DNA of 64,000 nt, from positions 890,501-954,500 of the forward strand of contig OZ024869.1 of NCBI GenBank assembly GCA_964017185.1, given 5' to 3'. The DNA is from Rugalucina vietnamica (taxonomy: Eukaryota; Mollusca; Bivalvia; Lucinida; Lucinidae). Of this stretch, positions 1-11,800 are shown piece by piece. A program made the translations under genes and the position numbers. Under the pieces are notes generated by a model. The model did no database searches, had not been told where the DNA came from, and worked only from the letters and a program-made list of their open reading frames with translations. The first letter of the stretch is position 1; each line of letters opens with the position of its first letter.

Positions 1-1497
1 GCAGCAGATCTCAGGTGAGCGTTTACAGGACCATTGGTCCTCTGGTTTAATTTTATTTTCTGATAGCAATGATTTGGTAAAATAAATACAAATAGGGTGT
101 TATACCATACCATTTTTTCCAAAGATAAGTGTCAATATTTGATTTTTTTTTTATAACTGAAATAGGTATAAATACATGTAGCATCACTAACATCACATTC
201 AATGTATTCTATTATAATTGTACAATCTGCGGCACTAATAAAACAGATATTGTCGAATGCTGCCTCTATCTTCATATATTCTGATCATCGGCTCGTCAAG
301 TATTTAGCAACATGGCTAGCATAACCTTGTATGTACAAACTTTTCGGCTTTTGCCTGTTTGCATTTCTGTTTGTCATACCACAAGGCTCAGCTATAGTTC
401 TTTAAAATGGGATGATTTTCCATCACATACTGTAGTTAACTCTGGTGCGAGTTGACCAAAATGGGTACGAGTTGACCTAGGTACGAGTTGACTCAAAGAG
501 TACGAGGTGTTTTTCTCCCTTGACTAAATTTTAAATTTAGAAGCTCACCCCACACCTGAGGTGATGATCAGATATTGATCGACTCAGTATGCACGGGTAC
601 GAGTTGACCAGTTACCCTTTTCATTCAGAAGCTTTAAATTGTGACAATAGAAGTCGTGTTTAGGAGAAATTTTCTCACTGGTGGATAAAAGTGCAATTTC
701 AAGCAAAATACTAGATAAATTATCGCATGTAGTGTGTAAGTCGAAAGAGTGATATCCATTTATAACAGGCTGGTGTTAATTTGTTTCTGGCTACCGTAAT
801 AACAACATAAAATACATTTCAAAAATTGAAGCAGTGCAGAGCCTTTCATTCCTTGCGAACTTTTAGTTCGCCTATAAGAGATTCAGCCTTGTAGTGAATC
901 ATTATGTTTATGGATATACATGCTGAGAACATGCTCTTATAAAATAAAGTGCGGTTACCCGAGAAACTAGGTGCTAAGTCGGGTTAGATAAGGAAGTGAG
1001 GTTTTGAGGCTTCCTGCTGATAACAGGTGGCTTTGATTCACCCAGTAGTAATTATGGCAATAAAATGCTGCGGTTGTCAGTGTCTGATAATCTGTTTGGT
1101 CATTAAAAGGTAATCTGATACCACAATCAAAAGATTAGAAAATATATAAATGTTCAGTTTTAAAATCATACAAAAAATTTGAGGCTATATCTTTAAAGAG
1201 GGGGAAAAGTTAATTGAATTTTGTTTTTCAAATGTTAAATTTGACCAAAAAATAACATTTTTAATATATTGTGGAGGAAAAGAAAATAAGCAAAATACAG
1301 GTAAATGTAGCTGATGACTCTAGGTGTTAATTAGTTCATTTACATAATAGATGCATAACAGCAAGATAAGAATTCTTGTTTACAGATATAAGAGATGTTC
1401 TCATCATGACTCCATACACCTGTGCAGAGACTAATTTCCCTCCTGATGCATCCCCTGGGGAGTCAAACAGGATATAACTTAACTCCCGTATAATCTC
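1..1497. other. Upstream flank or intron 1, no gene seen
   Basis: AT-rich DNA with no coding region I can support. The only structure is a scatter of the motif GGTACGAGTTGAC between about 440 and 615. EIF2B5 exon 1 was not found here. Confidence 0.6.
440..615 (+). repeat. Interspersed TACGAGTTGAC motif cluster
   Basis: Variants of GGTACGAGTTGACC recur near 447, 467, 481 and 597, with a fifth degenerate copy (GTACGAGG) near 500. Spacing is irregular, so this is a motif cluster rather than a clean tandem array. Confidence 0.6.
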
Positions 1498-1543
1498 TTG
1501 GTAATTTTCAGCGCCATTTGTGTGTCTATCTGTCTATTGGTTT

Positions 1544-1786
1544 TTAGGTTGTGTGACTGCAAAATGTTGAGTTTTTGTGCACAAAAGTCTCTACACTTAG
1601 CTCGCATAGTATGTTGCTTCTCCAATCTTTGTATTTGTCATCGTTTCTTGCATCCAGGAGTATATTTAAGTCCAAATGGATAATTCCATACATATTAAAC
1701 AATCTTTTCCTCATAATTTCTCTTTCTTGGTCATATTGGGGACATGACAACAAGTAGTGGCTTACAGAGGCCAAAACTGCGTACAT
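1544..1786 (-). mobile_element. LINE 3'-end fragment
   Basis: An 80-codon antisense frame contains SVSHYLLSCPQYDQEREIM. This resembles the C-terminal H-x-L-L-x-C-P motif that follows the reverse transcriptase in several LINE clades. No RT core is present, so it is a 5'-truncated remnant. The exact clade is not determined. Confidence 0.55.
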
Positions 1787-2139
1787 AGATGAAATTATAT
1801 ATAAATCAAGTGCGTGTTTTGGTCAAACAATTAACCCATGGATTGAAATGCCGGTACAGCGATAAGACAAATTTTCAAGGAATAATGAATATGCCACTAA
1901 GTAGACATCTTTGACCAAAGTGGAATTATGTAACGTTTGCACTAACAACTCTTTGCTCCTTTTGCTCTTGCATGATTAGCAGCCATAATTTATTTTGAGA
2001 ATTTAAATATTTTCTTTTTTTATAATTATTTTTTGATTCCTTGCAATGATGAGTGAAAGAAAATTAAAATAGTGTATTTATCAATATAAATCAATAAAAA
2101 AATATGAGGTTGAAGCTTCAAAGAATACATATTCAAGAT

Positions 2140-2880
2140 ACAAGATCTTTATTATGAACTTTCAGCCCACATATGGGGCATATAAAGACAAGGCATATAA
2201 TGGCAAGAACAAAACATAATGAAGGAAAGAATTCCAAATGACAGACTGCTAATAACAAAAGATTAAGATATGTAGAAAACATTGAACTTCATCAAGGCAA
2301 GGCAATGTACCAGCACACTGGCACCTAACCACGGTTTCCCAACTCAAGTCTTGAGCAATCAGGCAAAAACAAACAAACAAGCAAAAATACCATGATGATC
2401 TTTAAAGGTGTGTGTCACCTGCCAATCAAATACACGAACAACATTAAGCCAGAATCAGTGGAAAATGCTAGCATGCCAAATACCTGAATAAAATATTGCA
2501 ATTGTTTGCAAAGGGGGTAGTATTATGGTGATTTTCATTTGTAATAATTTGTCTAAATTCATATGAACAAAGTACATATGCCAGCTTGCACATTATGGTT
2601 ACATCTTTACAATTTAACAACCAGAAAAATTTTGTAAAGTCGTCCATTTCAGCAAAATTCCCACATTTCTCATTGACAAGATTAATTAGAGGTTCTCTGT
2701 CGCAATAAAAGATCGGACATGTAACAAAAAGTGAATTTCATCACCTAAAACACCAAGGAAACATTTAGTGCAAAAACGTTCTTCCCTATCAATTCTTGCA
2801 TATCGCCAAAAATTTATATAAATAGATTTTGGTGGGATTCCAGCTTTACACAGAAGCAAAGACAAAGAAGGAAAAGTTGT
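2140..2880 (-). mobile_element. Decayed LINE 3' end
   Basis: On the minus strand 2690-2880 reads approximately KAGIPPKSIYINFWRYARI and then FCTKC...GDEIHFLLH, the CX2C...H zinc-binding tail of LINE reverse transcriptases, followed by stops. The + strand start near 2140 (ATACAAGATCTTTATT) looks like an antisense 3' terminus. It is old and broken. Confidence 0.5.
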
Positions 2881-3183
2881 TAGTGGTTTGTGAAGTGTGT
2901 TGTTGACCAGAGCAGACTGGCACAGTGGTACAGTCTAGTACTCTGAACCAAAAGACCAAGTGTTTTAGCCACAGCTTGTGTTTTTTTTTTCCTTGTAGTA
3001 TGACTTTCTGTTTTTCCTTTGAAGTTTTTGTAACGTTAAATCCAATACAAGTCAATATGAAAAGAGGCGGGCCCACATATTATTACAAAGCAAAGAGGCG
3101 GGATGAAAGCCGTACAATAACTTCCTGATATTGGAAGTTACAGTACGGATCTGCCAATTTGTGTTGTGTCATACTACAAGTTA

Positions 3184-3275
3184 GTTAAAGACCTCGTAGA
3201 AAAAAATAAGTAAAAACAGCTCGTCTTCGACTCGCTTTATTTTACTTATTTTTTCTACTCGGTACTTTAACTCTA
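3184..3275. repeat. Short foldback
   Basis: TTAAAGACCTCGTAGAAAAA is inverted about 50 bp later as TTTTTCTACTCGGTACTTTAA (imperfect arms of ~35 bp). It abuts the TCTCCCTATTT element. Confidence 0.55.
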
Positions 3276-3276
3276 A

Positions 3277-4359
3277 CATACATGTGATGTCTCCCTATTT
3301 TGGAGGGATCTCCCTATTTTTGAGAAAGTCTCCCTATTTGGAAATTGGGATTTTCCCTACATACCTTACACATCTCCCTATTTGGAATTGCAGATCTCCC
3401 TACCTAAAATTTCAGAATTGCCTTCTTTGTTTAATTATTCTTTCTATTTAGAAAAGGAAATCTCCCTACCAGTACCGGGTTTTTGGCTTAGAACTTGGAT
3501 GTATCACGTATTGTTTTGTCTAGCAACACAAATGCACAAAACTGTCTACTTTGGTTGCTATATTTGAAGCACATTTTGAAATTGGACGACATGTCATCCT
3601 AATTTTGGGTAAAAGTCCCATTAAAGGAATATGTTCACAAACTATTGCAAGTGCGTTTTATAAAAGCCTTTGGGTAGCTGAACAGTTTGCAACAAATTTC
3701 ATGAAAATCAATCAAGGTATAAGTAAGTTAGAGCAGTTTGAAAGTTTTGATGGCCCAAATCCAGAACAAGGCTGTGAGGGTATGACGTCACTCCCTCACT
3801 TTCATGGAATTTTGATATCCATGAAAAATAAGGCAAGAAAATTGTTGAAATATTTTTCATTCACGTAGCAGAACTATACTGATCTGTTTCCGAATGTAAA
3901 AACTAAGCCTTCTACTGTAAATAAGCATTTTTCCTTTTTGGTCACGTGACTAGCTAAACGAAATGGCGGCCACCATAGGCGACCATTGTTAAATCTTAAA
4001 ACTGTCATATCTTCAAAACCATTAAACCGATTTTAATAAATAAGGTGTCAAAATGTTTGTTTCGCTGATCTCTCTTTTCAAATGAAGGATAATATTTGTA
4101 AACCTATTCCTTTAAATGGAGGCAAAATCCTGACATGACCATACATGTGATACACCTGAGAAGCCAAATAGGGAGATTTACTTTTTGAAATAGGGAGAAT
4201 GATTAAACAAAGAAGGGAATTCTTGATTTCAAATAGGGAGATCTGAAATTTGTAATAGGGAGATGTATAACTTATATAGGGAAATTTTGAAATTCCAAAT
4301 TGGGAGATTTGCTCAAAAATAGGGAGATCCCTCCGAAATAGGGAGATATCACATGTATG
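3277..4359. mobile_element. Non-autonomous element with ~200-bp TIRs and TCTCCCTATTT repeats
   Basis: The left arm (3277-3470) and the reversed right arm (4150-4359) align over about 200 bp, both starting CATACATGTGATRTCTCCC. Each arm carries about six variants of TCTCCCTATTT at short spacing. No transposase is present and the superfamily is not recognised. The repeated motif near the termini could be a transposase binding array (inference). Confidence 0.7.
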
Positions 4360-4677
4360 GATATGACCAAAGCTGTTGACAAGGATACAAAGCAAACAAA
4401 CAAACAAACAAAAATTTATCTTTAAATTTTAACTACAAATCGTCCCAAATGAAATGCCTGACTAAGATTTGAACATAGAATAGAAAACAAAGGAATTGGT
4501 TTAAATAACATTTATTTGGTATAAAGGATACATGAGTAAATACATGTATAATTGTATATACATGTACAATATCATGTGAAACAGGATCTGACCATAAACA
4601 TAAAGCTTTCAAAGTCATTTCCTGGGGTTGACCTGCATTCTCATGAAACTGCTTATTTATTGCATCTACTATTGCAG

Positions 4678-5681
4678 GTATATATTGCCTGTAATCAATG
4701 GAATGCTGCTGGACTTTAGCCTATAGTTCCTGTGTGCTGCTGGTGTGTAGGGCGTGAGGGTTGCCATACTTTCTCATTAAATTTTTGCTCATTCATTGCA
4801 GGTATTATTGCCTGTTGCTAATGGCACTCTACTGGACTACACCTAGGAGTTTCTATGTTCTGGCAGGTCTAGGGTGGGGGTTGGTGGCTGGCATTGTCCT
4901 ACTTTCTCATGAAATGGGCGGCACTAAACACCACAAACCACCACAAAACACCACAGACCACCACAAACCTCCACAAATCAACACAAAACACCATAAAACA
5001 CACCACAAACCACCTTATGCCACACCACAAACCATCTAAGAGTCCAAATTAATAAATGATTCACATGCTCAGAGACATTTTGATCAAATCATTGGAACAA
5101 TGTACTTAAAAATTTACAAGTATGTCTGTCAATACAGCAGATAATTGAATATGATAATAATTATGGATAACTGACTATAATTATGCTTTCATAGAATAAA
5201 TTATACAAAATAAAAACGATAGAATGCAGATTTTAAATGAACTTTCAGTTTGTGAATAAAAGATGTTTTAGTTTGAAAAATAAGTCCTGGCAATATTTGT
5301 CCTCCGTATTGATGACGACATTAATTGTGTGTTCCCATAATTCACATATAAGTGTTTGTTGTAGTTTTTTTTTTTTTTTGTTTTTTGTTTTTTTGTTTTT
5401 TTTTTCAATATAATGACAATAAATATTAATAACCTTTGAAACACTAGGGTTATTAAGTGGTTTGTGGTTTGTTTGAGGATGTTTGTGGTGTGTTCTGTGG
5501 TGGTTTGTGTTGGTTTGTGGTGTTTAGTGCCACCCCATGTTATTGCAGGTATTATTGCCTGTAGCCAATGGTACTCTGCTGGACTACACCCAGGAGTTTC
5601 TATGTTCTGGCAGGTCTAGGGTGGGGGTGGGGGGCTGGCATTGTCCTACTTTCTCATGAAATATTTGCTCATTTATTGCAG
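4678..5681 (+). repeat. Three decayed tandem copies of EIF2B5 exon 2 5' end
   Basis: Copies begin at 4678, 4802 and 5549, each after a GCAG acceptor, before the real exon at 5682. The unit is about 124-133 bp: the first ~75 bp of exon 2 plus intron ending TTTCTCATGAAATATTTGC...GCAG. The 4802 copy has an in-frame TAG, the 4678 copy is out of frame, and the 5549 copy runs open to a TGA. A 621-bp MITE separates the second and third copies. Confidence 0.85.
4916..5536. mobile_element. Foldback MITE with CACAAACCAC-rich ends
   Basis: The left end GGGCGGCACTAAACACCAC matches the reversed right end GGGGTGGCACTAAACACCAC. Both arms continue for about 80-100 bp as imperfect ACCACAAAC repeats. The interior is AT-rich with a poly-T run near 5368. 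It sits between decayed copies of exon 2. Family unknown. Confidence 0.75.
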
Positions 5682-5806
5682 GTATTATTGCCTGTAGCCA
5701 ATGGTACTCTGCTGGACTACACCCTGGAGTTCTTGTGTTCCGGTGGTGTCCAGGAAACCTTCATCTTCTGCTGTCACCATGCCGACCAGGTCAAAGATCA
5801 TCTCAG
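5682..5806 (+). CDS. EIF2B5: EIF2B5 exon 2
   Basis: It reads [18 protein letters not shown] followed by [10 protein letters not shown], the start of the nucleotidyltransferase-like fold. The acceptor is TTTATTGCAG and the donor CAG|GTATGC. It ends in phase 2 and joins exon 3 to complete an arginine codon. Three decayed copies of its first ~75 bp lie upstream. Confidence 0.95.
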
Positions 5807-8800
5807 GTATGCAAATTTATTTGAGCCACCGCATGAGAAAACCAACAATCTGCATACTCGAAAACAAAAGGCGCAGATCAGCTTCGTAGTAACTGCAAGG
5901 CTGTTCAGCTCCTTTGTTTTCACTACAGGGATCATACAATTCCTCTTCTTTCTAAATCCAAAGTTTCCGGCCTCTAACCATCTTCTGTGACTGTTCGGTC
6001 CCTTTTTTGTCAGACCTAGTCTGAGCCCAAATTGTTGGTTTTCTCATGCTCAGGCTCATTTAAACCTTTATGGGGTGGATATTTTGTTGAACTTTGGGAT
6101 GATTTTATTAAAACTTTTTAAGGATAATGAGCATCCTGAACGGGTGAAATTATTGAAAATGGAAAGAACTGTCCATCATTTCGAACTTGCTTTGTCTTGG
6201 ATTTTTATGCTGTAAATCTCTGTTGTTGTTTAAGCTTCAAATACAGCTGTTTTGGTTTTTTGTTTTGGCTAAGTGGGAAGGTTTGTTGTGAGGATTGAAA
6301 TCACAATTATGAGATTGTACAGAAACAAAGTTCTGCGTTTTGTGTTCCTGAAAGGCAAAGGCATTCTCAGGCTCATTAAAATCAACTATTGAAAATAAAA
6401 CATGGGGCTATGTAGGTATTGAGATTTTGAGAACTGTTCAGTTAATAACTACTGTGAAGCTTTCTTATCTTGTCATGGTATGTCATTGACCATAGAAAAG
6501 GCCAAAGGAAGTCATGATCAGAAAATGTCACAATCAGAAAGTCCCACCTCAAAAACTGAAGTTGAGATTAAAACCAAAATGACAATCAGGCACTAATACA
6601 AAGAGAATTTTTGGTAAGCCCTGTGAGCAGCCATTTCCCAACAGGTAGCCACTCAGTTACCTAGACTTAACTAAATGTATGAAACATACATAAGAGGTGT
6701 AAAGTTAAACACCACAAAACTTTAACACCAAAACATATGACGTTTATTGCAGGCAGTCTCGCTGGATGGAGGGTGGTTCCCCTATGACTGTACAGACCAT
6801 CACGGCCGACACCTGTTATTCTATGGGAGATGCATTGAGGGATATAGACGCCAAGAACTTGATCAGAAGTGACTTTATCCTCATGTATGGTGATGTGGTG
6901 TCAAACATCAAACTGCAAAGTATTGTGGAGGAGCATAAGTAAGTGTACAATGATGTTAGTATTCTAGCTTTCTACAGAAATTGTGTGTTCATAAGATGCA
7001 GCTGATGTATTTATTAATATGTGACTTTGATTTTCTCTTAAACTTTTAATATGACTCCAAATCCTAAAACATTGAGCCCTTACAGTTAAGGTTGGTCTTG
7101 AGTGTCATTACGAAAACATGCTAATGCAATATACAGGGATGTTTTGTAGAATTCTGTAGATAAATTATGATATCTTCAAGATTTTTGCTCAATACATTGA
7201 TTGTGGGTACCCACAATCTATGTTTTGAGCAAAAATATAAAATAAAAAAACTCTACTGAATTTTTTCGTCTTTCACATTCAAAAAAATCTATAATTCAAG
7301 GGCATGTTTTCATAATGTGTTGACCATGGTCATCAATCATTAGATCAGAAAACAAACATATATTTTGTAGGAAGAGACGAGAGAAAGACAAGTCCGCCAT
7401 AATGACGATGGTCCTTCGTCAGTCTCCGCCAGGTCATAAATCCCGATGTCTTGAGGACGATGTAGTCCTGGCTATTGACAATACAACCAAAAATGTCATC
7501 CATTATCAGAGGGTCCAGGAACAGGAGGAATTTGAATTCCCTGTGGTAGGAAAAAATAATTGTGGTGTTTCTGTTCATGTCAAGTAGTTTAACCCATATT
7601 TGATGAATGGATTTTCCCATCATTATGATTAGGGTGAGTCCACATTCATTTTAAGAGTCGTCAAGAGTGATTTTTGAATTTTATTCAATTTTTCGATGAA
7701 AATTCTCTATGCAAACTGAATAGCCCAGGATGGGATGCCACGTTCTGCGGCGTCACATCTGGGGCTATTCTGTTTGCCTATGTCCCATAAAAGGGAGGCC
7801 AGGCTTAAATGAGTTAATCAGATTGTCGACTTTCTCCTTTTTCAGAAGTATTCAACTTATCTAGAGCTCTACACTTGGTCTAAGCAGAGTGGCTGCAATA
7901 CTACCTGTCTTATAGATCTTATAGGTTTAAACTAATGCTAATTTAACTGCAAGAGCTGTTGAGATAAAATGAAAATCAGTGGGATTTGAGAACCCCAAAA
8001 TTGGGGGAGATTGATGGAGAAAGTCGCCTGTCTGTAATAGCCCACAGCAATAAAAACACTGTCTTTGGAATTGTAAAACCCCCTTTGACATCTATAAATC
8101 AGACTTAAAAGCACAGTTTATGTAGTACATGTTTGAAATTTGTAGGGGTCTTTGATGTAGAGAAATGCTTTTATTTGTTCTGCTTCAATCACATAGTGAA
8201 ATAGCCGACCTGTGCTGTTGTATTTTTATGATCTAAAAACATTTTTCTCTGGTGTCATCCATATGATAATAGCCCAGACATTGTTTTTATCTGCTTTTCA
8301 TCAGACTCACCTCGCAACCATATTCTATTTTGACAGTGCCTTGGCCTGGTGGTAAAGTCTAAGACTCAGAATGGAGAGGTCCTGATTTAATACCCTACAT
8401 TTGTGGTTAATGATAAAGACATTTACTTTATAAGCTTGGTAGCCTAGTGGTAGAGCTTTGGACTCCAACTCCAGAGGGCTTGGGTTTGAACCATACAGGT
8501 GTTGGGGTTTTGTGTTGTGTTCTTGAACAAGACACAGTAGCTCCGAAGAGCACTGATTAATACCAAGGAAGGGTTGGCTCCATTCTAAAATGTTACACCC
8601 TATGGGCGGTTTGCCTTTATTACGTCAGGGTGAACATTTGTCACCAACATGACAGGCATATGTACCAGCCGGGTTTTGAACCCGCAACCTCTTTATTGCT
8701 AAGCGAATACGCTATCCATTACACCACCGCGGCTGTACTCCAACATGACTTAAAAAACTGTTTGCTGGGATGTTAAACCTTAATACAGATAAACCTCATT

Positions 8801-11800
8801 ATACTGCTATCTTTGGAGTCTACAGAATCAGACCGTGTTATAAATGAACCATGTTATAATGAGGTTCAATACAATAGACATATAGTTACACCCCTATGGG
8901 CGGTTTGCCTTCATTACGTCAGGGTGAACATTTATCACCAACATGACATACATATGTACTAGCCGGGCTTCAATTGCTAAGCGAATACACTATCCATTAC
9001 ACCACCGCAGCTGTAGTAAAATAATCATTTTAGGAGCCATAACATGGCCTTGTTATACTGAAAACTTTGTTATAATGAGGCATGTTATAATGAGGTTGAA
9101 CTGCACAAACAAACAGTCAATATACACACAGTATAGGTACTACCCAAGTAATATTTGCTCCATCCTGAGATGACTGAAAAATTGCTGAAAAGGACATGAA
9201 CCTTTTTCTCAACAACCAAACAGAATCTCTCAAGAGATACTGGCAGGCCATAAAGACGTCCAGATCCGATACAACCTCACAGACAGTAATATCAGCATCT
9301 GCTCTCCCCAAGTCCCAAGTCTTTCCTGACATGACTGAAGAATTGTTGACAGGGGTGCTAAACTTTGCTTTACAAGTCTAACTTTTTATGTCTTTCAGGA
9401 GATCTTGGCAGGACATAAGGACATCCAGATCCGATACGACCTCATAGACAGTAATATCAGCATCTGCTCCCCTCAAGTCCCACAACTCTTCACAGACAAC
9501 TTTGACTATCAGACGAGGGATGATTTTGTTAGGGGCATTCTCATAAGTGAAGAGGTAATAGTTACAACAGAAAGGCTGTTATTTATATAAGATAATTTTA
9601 ACCCATATTTGACGAATGGACATTCCCATCATTACCATTTGGGTCACTTTACTTTCATTTTTAGGTGCGTCAGGAGTGATTTTGAAGTTTTATCTAATTT
9701 TTTGATGAAATTTCTCTATGCAAACAGAATATCCCCAGATGGGACATCATTACCGAGAAGCAAAAAAATGTTAAAATCCATTTTGCGGCTCATATTTTAA
9801 CAATTATTTGTTATGTTTGAGATAATGGGTAATACAATACAGATGAGTACTGTGACAGTACTGTGACAGATGCCTACTGTGCCAGAATATCTAATCTATA
9901 CTTGTATGATACTGTCACATAAACACAATATCTTAACAGTGATTTGTTATGTTTTAGATCATGGGTAATACAATACAGATGAGCACTGTGACAGATGCCT
10001 ACTGTGCCAGAATATCTAATCTATACATGTATGATGCTGTGAGGTATGTATTATTTGAGTACATGTACTTTAGCAGATGTTTACCATGATGAAAATGAGT
10101 ATGTAATGGCAGTTTGTATTCTACATACGCTAGCTTTCTTTTAAGACTGACAATAACAAAGATGGAACATTGTCATGATGCAACTTACAAAAAAAAAAAG
10201 AGACCTAAAGAACACAGTAGCAATCAGGACTGAAAACAGTGTTAAGTCCAGGTTGGGAGTGGTGGCTTTGGCATATTTGAGTTGAACTTTGTTAATTGTT
10301 TCAGTCGAGATGTTGTGAATCGCTGGTCATTCCCATTTGTGCCTGATAATTGTCAGAGAAACAACAAAGATGCAATATCCTATGGTAGACATAATGTGTA
10401 CCTCAGTAAAGACGTGACATTAGCAAGGTAAATCTTTATTGTGTTAATGTGTCACTACAGTATAACAATAATTTAATGGAATATTGTGATATCATAGCAT
10501 AAATTCTCTGGGGACTTTTTCAGGGGGGGGGGGGGGGATTTGTTTCAAGCTGGGATATCAAAGTTAGACAAGAGCTTGTGAGTTTCTGTAGGTACTTTAG
10601 TGAGGTGTAATATTCAGAAATGTCAGCATGCTAACCCTTTATTATATAACTATAAATATCTTCCTCTTTAATACTTGAATCTATAGATATGGATTTTTCT
10701 GTAATCAAGAAAGTGAAAAAGTGGAACTTAGTGTTCTAATGTACAAATATTGTTTGCGTTTGCATCAAGTTACAGCCATTTGCTATACTTAGCACATTGT
10801 TGACTAGGCCTTTGAATCACTGTAACAAAAATCCTTTTTCTCACGTATTTCAGAGGAAGTGTTTTGGAAGAAAATGTTGTTGTGGGCGGGGGTACTTGTA
10901 TTGGTGCCAACTCTTTTGTTTCTCACTCCGTCATTGGGAGGAACTGTAAAATAGGTGAGTTTGCTTGTGTCAGTGATTACGCTTTGTTATACCATTTACA
11001 CCAAACCTTTTAACAGAAAGAAATTACAGGATATGTTACATGAGAAAGTTATCTAATTTTGAGTGTTTTAAGATTTGTTAAATGTGTCTATCTAGCCATC
11101 CAATATACAAGAAGCCAAAATTGAGCCGCCCCATGGGAAAACCAACAATCTGCATGGCGAAAACAAAGGCGCAGATCATCTTCACGGTAACCGCGAAGCT
11201 GATCAGCGCCTTTGTTTTCACTACTTGGATAGTACCATTCCTCCTCTACTTACAGCCCCTTTCACTCGAGTTTGCCGTTTGAGCATTTGCATCACACAAG
11301 AATACCATGTGTTCCGAAGATCTGAGTTTCTTTTCATGTTGTCCTCAAAGACAACTGAATTGATTGATCTGCTGATTTAGTGACAGCTTCAAACTAAATG
11401 ATGTTTAAGTTTAAAAACGGCAAACTCTAGTGAAATTTTTAACTTCCTATGTCAAATTTTTGCCATGTAGATACCGATCAGGTAACTGCTTAAATTGATA
11501 AAATGCTGCTTTTGTCTCTATCCTGTTACATTTGTGTGTTCTTAATATGCATTGTACATATTGTGCAGAAAATTTTGAAATAAAAATGTGCTTTAACCAA
11601 GCAATTACAGTGTTTTTATCAGAAGATGTGACATCATTACCTAAAGATAAATGCTGAATAGACTTTAAGAACACCTGGCACCTGGGACACTGTATCAGCT
11701 CTTAAATAGAATAAAAAGTTACCTGATTTACAAACAAACGGCAAACTCGAGTGAACAAATTTGATTGACCTAAATGCTCAAATGGCAAACTGGAGTGAAA

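Noticed and set aside
1-14. Possible tail of EIF2B5 exon 1 ending CAG before GTGAGC
   Set aside because: The donor is good, but the only in-phase reading (SRSQ) does not look like the conserved residues before VLLPVAN, and 14 bases are too few to support a call.
3551-3868. 105-codon + strand frame
   Set aside because: It overlaps the TIR element and a dispersed repeat and has no recognisable protein features.
11160-11215. Rho-independent-like terminators at the many GC-rich hairpins
   Set aside because: The genome is eukaryotic; these stems belong to MITE family 1.
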